A stretch of DNA of 64,000 nucleotides from Abelmoschus esculentus (lineage: Eukaryota > Streptophyta > Magnoliopsida > Malvales > Malvaceae). Positions 1-12,300 of the stretch are shown here, piece after piece (positions within the stretch are counted from its first letter, which is position 1; each line of letters begins with the position of its first letter). The notes under the pieces were generated by a model. It did no database searches. It was not told where the DNA came from and saw only the letters and a program-made list of their open reading frames with translations. Both the position numbers and the translations under genes were made by a program. The stretch lies in assembly GCA_035048815.1 (NCBI GenBank), contig JAUCBN010000032.1:12921501-12985500 (forward strand), written 5' to 3'.

Positions 1-1775
1 CTCGAAGAGAGGGATCATTCATCGCAACGTACGCTCAAAGAGAGGGACCGTTGATTATGAAATGCACTCAAAGAGAGGTATCATTCATCGCGACATACGC
101 TCAATGACATATACACAAAGAGAGGGGTCATTGTGACATGCACTCAATGAGAGGGGTCATTCAACGCGACATACGCTCAAAAAGAGGGGTCATCAATCAT
201 AATATACGCTCTAAGAAAGGGACTCTTTATTATGACATGCACTCGAAGAGGGGTCTTCCATCAAAAAGAGTTGTCGTCCATCAAGGAATCCGCTCAAAGA
301 GAGGGACCGTTCACCATTACATGTACTAGAATAGAGGGGTTATTCATCGCGACATATGTTTAAAGAGAGGGGTCGTCCATCACGGTATACACTCAAAGAG
401 AGGGACCGTTCATTATGACATGCACTCGAAGAGAGGGGTCATTCACCGTGACATATGCTCAAAGATAAGGGTTCATATATCATGGTATACGCTCAAAGAG
501 AGAGACCGTTCACCATGACATGAACTTAAAGAGAGGGGCCATTCATCGCGACATACGCTCAAAGAGAGGGGTCATCCATCACGGGGTACGCTCATAGAGA
601 GGGACCGTTCACCGTGACATGCACTCGAAGAGAGGGATCATTCATCACGAAAAACGCTCAAAGAGAGGGACCGATCATTATGACATACGCTCGAATAGAG
701 CGGTCATTCACCCCAACATATGCGCAAAGAGAGGGGTCGTCCATCACGATTTATGCTCCTAGAAAGGAACCATTCATTATGACATTAACACGAAGAGAGG
801 GGTCATTCACCGCGACATACACTCAAAGAGAGGGGTCATCCATCACGGTATACGCTCTAAGAAAGGGACCGTTCATTATGACATGAACTCGAATAAAGGG
901 GTCATTCATCGTGACATACGCTCAAAGAGAGGGGTCGTCCATCACAGTATTCGCTCAAAGAGAGGGATCTTTCACCATGACATGCACTTGAAGAGAGGGT
1001 CATCCATCGCGACATACACTCAAAAAGGGGGGTCTCGATCACGGTATACACTCAAAGAGACCTTAATTATGACATGCCCTTGAAGAGGGGTCATTCGTTG
1101 CGACATACACTCAAAGAGAGGGGTAGTCCATCACAGTATACACTCAAAGAGAGTGTCTGTTCACCATGAAATGCACTCTAAGAGAGGAGTCATTCATCAC
1201 AACATACGCTCAAAGAGAGGGTCATCGATCGTGGTATACGCTCAAAGAGAGGGACCGTTGATTATTACATGAAATCAAAGAGACATGTCATTCTTCGCGA
1301 CATACTCTCAAAGAGAGAGGTCGTCCATCACGGTTTACGCTCACAGAGGTGGACCGTTCATCTTGCATGCACTCAAAGAGAGTGGTCAATCATCGCGACA
1401 GACGCTCAAAGAGAAGGGTCGTCCATCGGGGTATACAATCTAAGAAAGGGACTTTTTATTATGACCTGCACTCGAAGAGAGGGTTCATTCATCATGATTA
1501 ACGTTCAAAGAGAGGGGTCGTCCATCATGGTATACGCTCAAAGAGAGGTATCGTTCACCATGAAATACACTAAAAGAGAGGGGTCATTCATTGGGACATA
1601 CGCTCAGAGAAAGGGGTCGTCCATCACAGGATACAATCAAAGAGAGGGACCAATCATTACGACAGACTATCGAAGAGAGGGGTCATTCACCGCGACATAC
1701 GCTCAAAGTATGGTACCGTTCATTATGACATGCACTCGAAGAGAAGGTCATTCATCGCGAGATATGCACAATGAG
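1..1775 (+). repeat. 33-bp satellite, block 1
   Basis: Tandem 33-bp monomers share the core CTCRAAGAGAGGGG and differ in the rest. Type A ends TCATTCATCGCGACATA, type B ends TCGTCCATCACGGTATA, and type C ends ACCGTTCATTATGACATG (or ...TTCACCATGACATG). The usual order A-B-C gives a 99-bp unit. The block stops at the 5-bp target site ATGAG (1771-1775) of the family A LTR. It is a diverged duplicate of about 58.0-61.3 kb. Short open frames of 11-residue repeats are a consequence of the 33-bp period. Confidence 0.97.
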
Positions 1776-1965
1776 TGATGTGAGCACATCATGTCAAATT
1801 CAACAGGTTGATCCGGGGGTCTTACCATCAGGACCTATCACACGTTCTAAGGCAAAGAAATACAGGGAAGCTCTTTTCCTTACTTGTGCTAACATTTCAG
1901 ATTCATTTGAGAATGTTCATGCCTTAGAATATGTTGTTTATAATGTGTTACATACTGATATGTGA
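1771..1965 (+). CDS. C-terminal tail of retrotransposon polyprotein, inside LTR (partial)
   Basis: The open frame encodes about 63 residues and contains GPITRSKAKKYREA, a short basic motif seen near the C-terminus of many plant Ty3/gypsy Gag-Pol polyproteins. In a complete element the pol frame would run from the internal region into the 3' LTR and stop here. In this solo LTR only the tail remains. The apparent ATG start is supplied by the target-site duplication (ATGAG), so it is not a native start. The minus-strand copy at 59461-59650 keeps the same frame and stop with few residue changes, so the tail was probably under selection while the family was active. No protease, reverse transcriptase or integrase motif is present. 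The family assignment is inferred from this short motif only. Confidence 0.6.
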   Translation: MSDVSTSCQIQQVDPGVLPSGPITRSKAKKYREALFLTCANISDSFENVHALEYVVYNVLHTDM

Positions 1966-2673
1966 CATATTTAGGTATATATATTAGTATGTGTGTTTAC
2001 TTATGTATATACTATGTTAATTATGTTTGCATTTGGTTTTAAGTGTGTTTGTGTGGTTAAAATAAGACTACAAGGCTTTTTAGATGTGTTTGCCTTGTTC
2101 TAATATAGGTACTTAGGAGAACCTTAGCTCAAGTGGGCATACCCCGCTCATCTCCAGCTCAGGAGAGCGTATGCAGTTCAATACCAGCTCAAGTGGATTA
2201 TATTTAGCTTAGAAGAAGCTCAATGGTGTGCACGCAGCTCACCTTAGCTCGGGGCAGCTTAGAGGCTTAGCTCCCAACTCCATTTAGCTCCTAACACTCT
2301 TAGCTAGTTCGTTTCAGCTCATCTCCATTTCCAGCTCAACTCAACTCAAGTTGAAGTGACCTACAGTAGCTGAAACCTATCGTACACGAAGAGCAGGTGT
2401 CCTACGCATATGCCATGCATGTGGGGCCCACATAGCACCCTTTTCCACAAGTTTGGGTGTCCAAAAGCAAGCAAGCCAAACAAAGGCCCTTTTCCACAAG
2501 TTTGGGTTTCTTATTCAAATTCAAACATTAAACATATGTTTAATGTGTTTTAAGTGCCAAAACATGTGGCTAAGGATATTAGGAGCCTAGGAGAAGTTAT
2601 TTGAGCATATAAATTTTAATTTTCGTTTGAATTAAGGCCACAAATTCAAATTTGGCCAACTTCTCCTTTATTT

Positions 2674-2683
2674 CTATATATTT
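2674..2683 (+). promoter_or_regulatory. Possible LTR TATA box, family A
   Basis: CTATATATTT lies in an AT-rich stretch in the middle of the LTR and is conserved in the second copy (58731-58740, minus). The position suits a U3/R promoter, but transcription is not shown. Confidence 0.4.
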
Positions 2684-2826
2684 ACTTAATTTTGTAAAGA
2701 CAAGGGTAGACATTTCATGAATAAAATCACTTGTGAGATTTTCTCTCAATTTCATTTCTTCATTGAACTTTTCTTGACAAATTCAGACTTTGCTTGAGTG
2801 TGTCAAATCCTTGATACTTCGAGTTC

Positions 2827-2842
2827 CTAGATCGCTATCTAG
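2827..2842 (+). promoter_or_regulatory. Conserved CTAG hairpin in LTR A
   Basis: CTAG, eight bases, CTAG, followed by AGGGTC. The same arrangement occurs in all four A and B LTRs despite little other similarity there, so it is a conserved R/U5 element. Its role is unknown. Confidence 0.5.
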
Positions 2843-3208
2843 AGGGTCCAAGTCCGTTGACGAAGAACGTATTCGATTCGGGTCCGCTCAGTATATTGTT
2901 CGAGTTCTTTCGAGTTCAACGTCGTTGTTATTTCCCAGCAACTTAAACATCCAATTCTGCCATTTTAGATGTTTTAATGCTTCCATGAAAGCCTTCGGAG
3001 CATTTCATCTTCTTTAACCTCCAGAAACTGCCAGAATTCCTTCATCCCTTTTCTTCTTTGTTTCAGTTTTTTTTCTTTGTTTTCTTATTGTTTTAACATC
3101 ATTCTAACATCCATAATGTTGTGTTTATTGAAGAGACTTGCTTGCTATTATCCTAGATCCGTTTCAAACAAGGATCGTTGTTTTTGAAGCAACGAATCCC
3201 TAATATCA

Positions 3209-3768
3209 ATGAGAATGGTCGTCAATCACGGTATACGCTCTAAGAAAGAGATCGTTCATTCTAACATGCACTCGAAGAGAGGGATCATTCAACGCGACAT
3301 ACACTTAAAGAGACGGATCATCCATCACGACATACGCTCAAAGAGAGGGAATGTTCATTATGAAATACGCTCGAATAGAGGGTCATTCACCATGATATAC
3401 ACTCAAAGAGAGGGGTCATCCATTACGATATACGCTCAAAGAAAAGGACCGTCCATTATGAAATTCTCTCGAAGAGAGGGTTAGTTTACCGCGACATACG
3501 CTCAGCGACAAGGGTCATCCATCACGGTATACGCTCAAAGAAAGGGATCATTCATTACGAAATACGCTCGAAGAGAGGGGTCATTCACTACGACATACGC
3601 TCAAAGAGAAGGTTCATCAATCACGGTATACGCTCTAAGAAAGGGGTCGTTCATTATGACATGCACTTGAAGAGAGGGATCATTCATCGCGACATACGCT
3701 CAAAGAGAAGTGTCATCTAACACGAAATATGATCAAAGAGAGGAACAGTCACCATGATATGCACTCAA
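3209..3768 (+). repeat. 33-bp satellite, block 2
   Basis: This continues the A-B-C satellite directly after LTR A and starts with the right-hand TSD ATGAG. It parallels 61321-61840 closely, sharing rare variants such as the GAAATTCTCTC monomer and the CTCAGCGA monomer. It ends where a monomer (GCACTCAA) passes into the truncated family C LTR. Confidence 0.95.
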
Positions 3769-4811
3769 TTGGACCAGGCTAGCGTGCTGAAAGCCAAATT
3801 CAAAGACCAAGCGGGAAAACCCTTCTTGAAGGCGGCAAACTTGGAAATATCAGAATCCTTGAAGAAGACTTGTTCCCTAATCCAAGTTGAAGTTTATTTA
3901 GGAAAGGTTTGCCCTAGGTTAAGACTATAAATACCCTAGCCGGTCACATTGTCTAGGAGAGCCGATTTGTAGAGAAAACCCTTCCTCCCTAAGAATTGTA
4001 CTTACACGATAATATGTTCTAAACTTCTTAGGGATAGGTGAAGGTTGTCGATATTAGTGAGAGGAGATTGATTCTTGTATCTTTGTTCTTATGCAATAAA
4101 ATAAAAGTTTGCTTATCCTATGGTCATTCTTTGTTCTTGTATCTAAGCCCGAGAGGGAAGTTTGCAAGTAATCTATTTATCTAGCATCGAGAGGTGTAGA
4201 TTCACGAAAGAGATAAGTACGATGTTGTAGACACTAACTCGACCTATACTCTTATGGAGGCACTAAGGGGTAGGTTAAGAGTTTCAGCAGCTAAAAGAAG
4301 TGTTGGATTGGTTGGTTGTTATCTTTGATTTACGTCGAGAGGTATCGTCAAGGACTGAGCATCAACAGCACTTTGACTCAGAGATGAGCGGAGTCACTTA
4401 CGGACACTTTGCTGAACTTTGATACCTTTGCCCAAGAGCAAGATATTGCCGCGGCAGAGGAGCACCAGCGTTGTCGAGGCAGTATCTGCAGTACTATTGA
4501 AGCAGTGTTGTATGATTGCATTGGACAAGGAGAAGATCAATTGAATCTGCTAATTGACGCAACTGGATCCTATCCACTTTCTCTATAATCGTTCTAAACC
4601 CTTTTTATTTTATGTTTTTTTATTTAAATATTTAGTTAGATAAAACAAATCATCTTATTTGTGTTTTTACTTTATTTTCAGGAGCAAGGGAACGAAGGAA
4701 GACATATTAAGTATACCAATCCCTGTGGAGACGATACAGGATATACTTATTATTTTATTACTTGACGACGTGTACACTTGCACTAAAAAAGCGCTTATAC
4801 CACGCACATCA
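3765..4811 (+). mobile_element. 5'-truncated LTR, family C (Tat/Ogre/Athila-like)
   Basis: Aligns throughout with 63104-64000 but lacks the first 330 bp or so of that LTR. The left junction shares TCAA between satellite and LTR (3765-3768). The right end is CGCACATCA (4803-4811), followed by satellite ATGAG with no matching left TSD, because that end is lost. The 3' part contains AATCCCTGTGGAGACGAT and GTACACTTGCAC. This resembles the LTR 3' ends of Tat/Ogre and Athila elements as I know them, and it is homologous to the LTR of element F. No ORF of interest. Confidence 0.8.
3925..3934 (+). promoter_or_regulatory. LTR C TATA box
   Basis: CTATAAATAC is conserved at 63261-63270 in the second copy. 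About 165 bp downstream, AATAAA (4095-4100) could serve as a poly(A) signal, which fits a U3-R layout. Confidence 0.55.
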
Positions 4812-5001
4812 ATGAGATACGCTCAAAGAGAGGGACCGGTCACAACGGCACACTCTCGAAGAGAGGGGTCATTCACCGCGATATACGCTCAAAGAGAGTC
4901 GTCCATCACGATATACGCTCAAAGAAAGGGATCGTTCATTATGACATGCACTCGATGAGAGGGGACATTCATCGCGACATACGCACAATGAGAAAGGTCG
5001 T
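4812..5001 (+). repeat. 33-bp satellite, block 3
   Basis: About six monomers between LTR C and LTR D. They match 42690-42863 closely, including the junction monomer CACAATGAGAAAGGTCGT. They therefore belong to the duplicated segment that also carries LTR D. Confidence 0.93.
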
Positions 5002-6318
5002 TGTAGCGACCTTTTTCAGTTTGAAAGATGGAAAACTGGAAATTAATTTAAAAAGTATTAGGGAGTACAAGGTCTTTGGTGGTATTTATTTAATCCCCTT
5101 CAAAAATATTGTTTAAAAAATATAAATTCTTTTAGAAAAATAAATTTGGAGCCGCCACCGGCCACTAATGTTAACCGAACACCTGAAAAGGAAAACCAAA
5201 GATTTATTTTGAAAAAGGTTTTTGGAGTTGGTTATGTGTGGGGAAGGATTCGTACCCCCATCACTCTCTGAAATCGGTACCAAAAATATTTTCTTTAAAA
5301 ATTATGTTTCAACTTTATTTTAATTTAAATCATTTTCTAAATTCAAAATTGACCTTAATTAAATGGGTTTAATTTAATTGGTGAATTCAAATCAATAAAG
5401 CATTTAATTAATAAGGTTGACGATACACCAGACCAAAGACTAAATCGACGTCAAATAATATTCTTCGTCGCGTTAGTTTAGGGTTCAGATCCCGCAGGTC
5501 ACCTTTATGAATGATACAACATAAAAAGAAATGATGTCATGATCTTGTCGGTTTTTAATTTTAATTACCTAGAGATGGTGAAAATAATTTTAATATTTCG
5601 GTCAATATCCGATGATTCAGACCGTTATGACACGAGCATAAAAACTAATGATCACCTCTTATCTTAGAATCTAATCAATTAAATAAATAGAAATTGACCT
5701 AAATAAATAATACTAAATTATGTGAATGATTATAGTCTGGTGATACGAATCCAAAGGTAAATAATCGAATGACTAAGCGCATGCATTTGGCGAGACAAAT
5801 TCTAGAAATAAAATATCATTATTATTCTACCTCAATATGAAGAATTAAACATAAATAAATACACATGCAAGCAACAATTGATTTTGATTTAAAGACCATG
5901 TAATATATATATATATATAAAGGATAAAACAAAATGACATGCTTAGGAATAAATTAAATAAAACAAGGACGCTTGTATACATAACTAACGATGCATATAA
6001 ATATGCATATATACATATATATTCGATTACATACAATATTAATACATAGTTATGCAACATAACTTATCACATTTGATGATTTCATAATATCCACAAGTAC
6101 ATATTATATGTATCCCGATAAAACTTAAACAAATAGTAAGGTAGAATATTAACATGCGTAGTACACATATTATTATAATAAACACACGTACAAACATGCA
6201 ATATTAATGTAAAATATATGCCCATAATATCAATACCCGTACAAAAATTAAAGCGTTCAAGCCCATTATTTTAAACATAAAAGTGACGAGTTAGACCCGG
6301 ATAAAAATGGGGATTACA
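5002..6318 (+). mobile_element. Solo LTR, family D, copy 1
   Basis: The 1317-bp AT-rich element begins TGTAGCGACC and ends GGGGATTACA. It is flanked by a perfect TSD, GTCGT, at 4997-5001 and 6319-6323. It contains GGAGCCGCCACC and GGGGAAGGATTCGTACCCCC, which resemble a GTCGCCACC / reduced-stop block common in plant LTR retrotransposon LTRs; this sets the likely strand. An (AT)n microsatellite sits near 5900-5918. The copy at 42864-44182 has the same TSD and flanks, so the pair arose by duplication of one insertion. I see no convincing ORF. Confidence 0.88.
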
Positions 6319-9300
6319 GTCGTCCATCACGGTATACGCTCTAAGAAAGGGACCGTTCATTATGACATTAACTCGAAGAAATGGGTCATTCATCGCGACA
6401 TACACTCAAAGAGACGGTCGTCCATCACGGTTTACGCTCAAAGAGGGGGACCGTTCACCTTGACAAGCACTCAAAGAGAGGGGTCATTCATTGCGACATA
6501 TGCTCAAAGAGAGGGGTCATCCATCACGGGATACGCTCTAAGAAAGGTACTATTTATTATGACATGCACTCAAAGAAAGGGGTCATTCATCGTGACATAA
6601 ATTCAAAGAGAGGGGTCGTTCCATCACGGAATACGCTCATAGACAAGGACTGGTCATTACAACATACTCTCGAAGAGAGGGGTCACTCACCGCATCATAT
6701 GCTCAAAGAATGGGATTGTCCATCACGATATACGCTCAAAGAAAGGGTTATACGCTCAAAGAGAGGTATCGTCCATCACGGTATACGCCTTAAGAAGGGG
6801 ACCATTTTTTATGACATTCACTCGAAGAGAGGTGTCAATCATCGTGACATACGCTCAAAGAGAAGGATCGTCCATCATGGGATACGCTCTAAGAAATGGA
6901 CTGTTTATAATGACATGCACCCGAAGAGAAGGGTCATTCGTCGCGACATACATTCAAAGAGAGGGGTCGTCCCGCACTGTATACGCTCAAAGAGAGGGTC
7001 CGATCATTAAGACATACTCTCGAAGAGAGGGGTCGTTCGCTGCGACATACGCTCAAAGAGAGAGGTCGTCTATCACGGTATACGCTCAAAGAAAGGGATC
7101 GTTCATTATGACATGCACTCGAAGAGAGGGGTATACGCTCAAACAGAGGTATCATCCATCACGGTATACGCTCTAAGAAATGGACCGTTCATTACGACAT
7201 GCACTCGAAGAGAGGGTTCAATCATCGCATCATACGCTCAAAGAGAAGGGTCGTCCATCACGGTGTACGTAGACTCTAAGAAAGGGACTGTTTAATATGA
7301 CAAGCACTCGAAGAGTGAGGACATTCATCGCGACATATACGTCGAAAGAGAGGGGTCATCCATCATGATAAACACTCAAAGAGAGGGATCGTTCATCATG
7401 ACCTACGTTCAAAGGGAGGGGTCATTCACCGCAACATATGCTCAAAGAGAAGAGTCGTCTATCAAGGTATATGCTTTATGAAAAGGACTGTTTATTACAA
7501 CATGTACTCGAAGAGAGGGGTTATTCATCACGACATATGCACAATGAGAAGGGTCATCCATCACGGTATACGCTCTAAGAAAGGGACCGTTCATTATGAA
7601 ATACTCTCGAAGAGAGGGGTCATTCACTACGACATACGCTCAAAGAGAGGGGTCATCCATTACGGTAAACGCACTAAGAAAGGGTCCGTTCATTATGAGC
7701 TACGCTCGAAGAGAGGGTCATTCACCGTGACATACGCTCAAAGAGAAGGGACATCCATCACGTCAAACGCTATAGGAAAGGGACCGTTCATTATGACATG
7801 CACTCGAAGAGAGGGGTCATTTATCGTGACATAGGGTGAAAGAGAGGGGTCGTCCATCACGGTATACGCTCAAAGAAAGGGATAATTCACCTTGTCATGC
7901 ACTCGAAGAGAGGGGTCATTCATCGCGACATACGCTCAAAGAGAGGGGTTGTCCATCACGGCATATGCTCAAACAAAGGGACCATTCATTATGACATACT
8001 CTCGAAGAAAGGTTTCATTCACCACGACATACAGTCAAAGAGAGGAGTCGTCTATCATGTTATACGCTCTTAGATTGTGACCGTTCATTATGAAAAGCAC
8101 TCGAATAGAGGGGTCATTCATCTCGACCTACGCTCAAGGAGAGGGGTCGTCCATCACGGCATATGCTCAAAAAGAGGGGTCGTTCATTATAACATACTCT
8201 AGTAGTGAGGGGTCATTCACCGCGACATATGCTAAAAGAGAGTGGTCGTCAATCACGGTGTACGCTCAAAGAGAGGGGCCTGTTAATTATGACATACGCT
8301 CGAAGAGAGGGGTCTGTCACTGCGACATACGCTCAAAGAGAGGTGACATCCATCATGGTATACGCTCTAGGAAAGGGATTGTTCATTATGAGATGCACTT
8401 GAAGAGAAGGGTCATTCTTCGCGACATACGCTCATAGGGAAGGGTCGTCCATCACGGTATACGCTCTAAGACACTGTGTATTATGACATGCACTCAAAGA
8501 GAAGGGTCATTCATCACGATATGCGCTCAAAGAGAGGAGTCGTCCATCACGGTAAACGCTCAAAGAGAGGGGCCGTTCGGCATGACATGCAATCAAAGAG
8601 AGTGGTCTTTCACAGTGACATACGCTCAAAGTGAAGGGTCGTCTATCATGCTCTAAGAAAGGGACCATTCATTATGGCATGCACTCGAAGAGTCATTCAT
8701 CGCGACATACGCTCAAAGAGAGGGGTTGTCCATAACAGTATACGCTCAAAGAGAGGACTGTTCACCATGACATGCACTCGAAGAGAGTGGTCATTCGTGG
8801 CGATATACGCTCAAAGAGAGGGGTCGTCCATCACAACATAGGCTCAAAGAGAGGGACCGTTCATTATTATATACTCTCGAAGAGAGGGTTCATTCACCGC
8901 GACATACGCTCAAAGAGAGGAACCGTTCACCATGACATGCACTCGAAGAGAAAGTCATTCATAGCAACATACACTCAAAGAGAGGGGTCATCGATCACGG
9001 TATACGCTCAAAGAGAGGGACCGTTCATTATGACATGCACTCAAAGAGAGGTGTTATTCATCGCTACAGACACTCAAATAGTTGGGTCGTCCATCACGGT
9101 AAATGCTCAAAGAAAGGGATCGCTCATTATCAAATACACTCGAAGAGAGGGTCATTTATCGCGGCATACGCTCAAAGAGAGCGGTCGTCCAATACAGTAA
9201 ACACTCAAAGAGAGGGACCATTCACCGCGACATACGCTCAAGGAGAGGGGTCATCTATCACGGTAAACGCTCTAAGAAAGGGACCGTTCATTATGACATG

Positions 9301-12300
9301 CACTCGAAGAGAGGGGTCTTTAATCGCGATATAGGCTCAAAGAGAAGGGTCGTCCATTACGGTATATGCTCAAAGAGAGAGACCGTTCATTATGACGTAC
9401 ACTCGAATAGAAGGGTCATTCCTCGCAATGTACGCTCAAAGAGATGGGTCATTCATCATGACATACGCTCAAAGAGAAGGGTCGTCCATCCTGGTATACG
9501 CTCAGATAGAGGGACTGTTCACCATGTTATGCACTCCAAGAGAAGGGTCCTTCATCGCGATATACGCTCAAAGAGAGGGGTCGTCCATCATGGTATACAC
9601 TCAAGAACAAGGACCATTCACCATGACATGCACTCAAAGAGAGGGGTCGTTCAGCACGACATACGCTCAAAGACAGGGGTCGTCCATCATGGGATACGCT
9701 CAAAGAGGGGGACCGTTCATTATGACATATGATTGAAGAGAGAGGTCATTCACCAAGACATACGCTCAAAGTGAGGAGTCGTCCATCATGGTATACGCTC
9801 AAAGAGAAGGACCGTTCATTATGACATACAGTCGAAGAGAGTGGTTATTCATCACGACATACGCTCAAAGAGAGGGGTCATCGATCATGGTATATGCTCA
9901 AAGAGAGGGACCGTTTATTATGACATGCACTGAAAGAGATGGGTAATTCATCGCGACATACGCTCAAAGAGAGGGGTTACCATCACCGTATACGCTCAAA
10001 GAGAGGGACCGTTCACAATGTCATGCACTCGAAAAGAGGGGTCATTCTTCGCGACATACACTCAAAGAGAGGGCTTATCCATCACCGTATACACTCAAAG
10101 AGAGGGATTGTTTAGTATGATATACACTCGAAGAGAGGGGTCGTTCGTCGCGACATACGCTCAAAGAGAGGGGTCGTCCATCAAGGTATATGCACAAAGA
10201 GAGGGATCATTCACCATGACGCACTAGAAGAGAGGGATTATTCATCGTGACATATGCTCAATAGGAAGGGTCGTCCATCACGGTGTATGATATAAGAAAG
10301 GGACCGTTCATCGCGACATTCGCTCAAATAGAAGGGTCATTAATGACGGTATACTCTCAAAGAGAAGGACCTTTCACCATGACATGCACTCGAAGAGAGG
10401 GGTCTTTCATCGCGACATATGCTTAAGGAGAGGGATCATCCATCACGACAAACGCTCAAAGAGAGGGGTCATAGATCACGGTATACGTTCAAAGAGAGTA
10501 ATCGTTTATTATGACATGCACTCACTGAGAGAGGTCACTCATCGCGACATACGCTCATAGAGAGGTCGTCCATCACGGTATACGCTCAAAGAGAGGCACT
10601 ATTCACCATGTCATGCACTCGAATAGAGGGGTCATTCATCACGACATACGCTCAAGGAGAGTGATCGTCATCACGGTATACGCTATAAGAAAGGGACCTT
10701 TCATCATGACATGCACTGGAAGATGGGGGTCATTCACCGCGACATAGGCTCAAAGAGAAGGGTCGTCCCAACGGTATACGCTTTAAGAAAGGGACCATTC
10801 ATTATGACATGCCCTCGATGAGAGGGGTCATTCATCGCGACATACGCTCAAAAAGAGGAGTCGTCCATCACAGTATGCGCTCAAAAATAGGGACCATTCA
10901 CCATGACATGCACTGGAAGAATGGGGTCATTCATCGAGACATATGCTCAAAGAGAGGGACCGTTCATTATGATATACCATCAAAGAGAGGGGTCATTTAC
11001 CACAACATACACTAAAAGAGAGGGGTCATCCACCACGATATATGCTCAAACATAAGAACCATTTGTTATGACATACGCTTGAAGAGAGGGGTCATTCACC
11101 ATGACATATGCTCAAAGAGAGGTGACGTCCTTCACGGTACGCTCTAGGAAAGGGACCGGTCATTATGACTTGCACTTGAAATGAAGGGCCATTCATCTCG
11201 ACACATGCTCTAAGAGAAGGGTCGGGTCGTCCATCATGGTATACACTCTAAGAAAGGGACCGTTTATTATGACTTGCACTCGAGTAGAGGGGTCATTCAT
11301 CACAACATATCTCAAAGAGAGGGTCATTGATCACGGTATATGCTCAAAGAGAGCGACCGTTGATTTTGAGATGCATTCAAAGAGAGGGGTCATTCATTGT
11401 GAAATATGCTCAAAGAAAAGGGTCGTCCATCACGGTATACGCCGAAAGAGAGGGACCACTCACCATGACATGCACTCGAATAAAGGGGTCATTCATCGCG
11501 ACATACGCTCGAAGATAGGGTTGTCCATTATGGCATACGCTCAAAGAGATGATCTGTTCATTATGACATACGCTCGAAGAGAGGGGTTATTGTCCACGTC
11601 ATACGCTCAAAGAGAGGTGTCGTCCATTACAATATATGCTCAAAGAGATGGGTCGTCCATCACGGTATACGCTCAAAGAGAAGGACCATTCAACCTTGAC
11701 ATGCACTCAACGAGAGGGGTCATTCACCATGCCATACGCTCAAAGAGAGGTGTCGTCCATCACGGTTTTCGCTCTATGAAAGGGACCATTCATTATGACA
11801 TGCAGTCGAAGAGAGGGGTCATTCATCACGACATTCGCTTAAAGAGAGGGTTCATCCATCACGGTATACTTTCAAAGAGAATTAACTTTCACCTTAACTT
11901 GCACATGAAGAGAGGTGTCTTTCATCGTGACATACGCTCAAAGAGAGGTGTCATCGATCATGGTATACGCTCTAAGGAGAGGGGCCGTTTATTATGACAA
12001 GCACTAAAAGAGAGGGGTCATTCATCGTGACATACCCTCAAAGACAGGGATTTTCCATCACCATATACGCTCAAAGAGAGGGACCGTTCACCATGCCATG
12101 CACTCGAAGAGAGGCGCCATTCATCGCGACACACGCTCAAAGAGAGGGGCCGTCCATCATGGTATACGCTCAAAGAGAGGGACCGTTCAACATGACATGC
12201 ACTCAAAGAAAGGGGTCGTTCACAGCGACATACGCTTGAAGACAAGGGTCGTCCATCACGATATACGTTCTAAGAAAAGGACCATTCATTATGACATGCA

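Larger units (their letters stand above)
1776..3208 (+). mobile_element. Solo LTR, family A (Ty3/gypsy-like)
   Basis: The 1433-bp element starts TGATGTGAGC and ends AATATCA. It is flanked by a perfect 5-bp TSD, ATGAG, at 1771-1775 and 3209-3213. There is satellite on both sides and no internal region, which fits a solo LTR left by LTR-LTR recombination. Its order is a polyprotein tail (to 1965), an AGCT-rich stretch (about 2110-2345), a possible TATA box CTATATATTT (2674-2683), and a CTAG hairpin (2827-2842). A second copy lies at 58206-59650 on the minus strand. The orthologous satellite site near 61316-61325 is empty, holding a single ATGAG. Confidence 0.9.

Noticed and set aside
2790..3017. 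75-codon ORF conserved in both family A LTRs (also 58398-58625, minus)
   Set aside because: It lies in the R/U5 part of two young copies of one LTR, so conservation is expected from shared descent. It has no recognisable domain.
5845..6060. 71-codon minus ORF in LTR D
   Set aside because: It arises from an AT-rich, microsatellite-containing stretch and is not preserved in the second copy.
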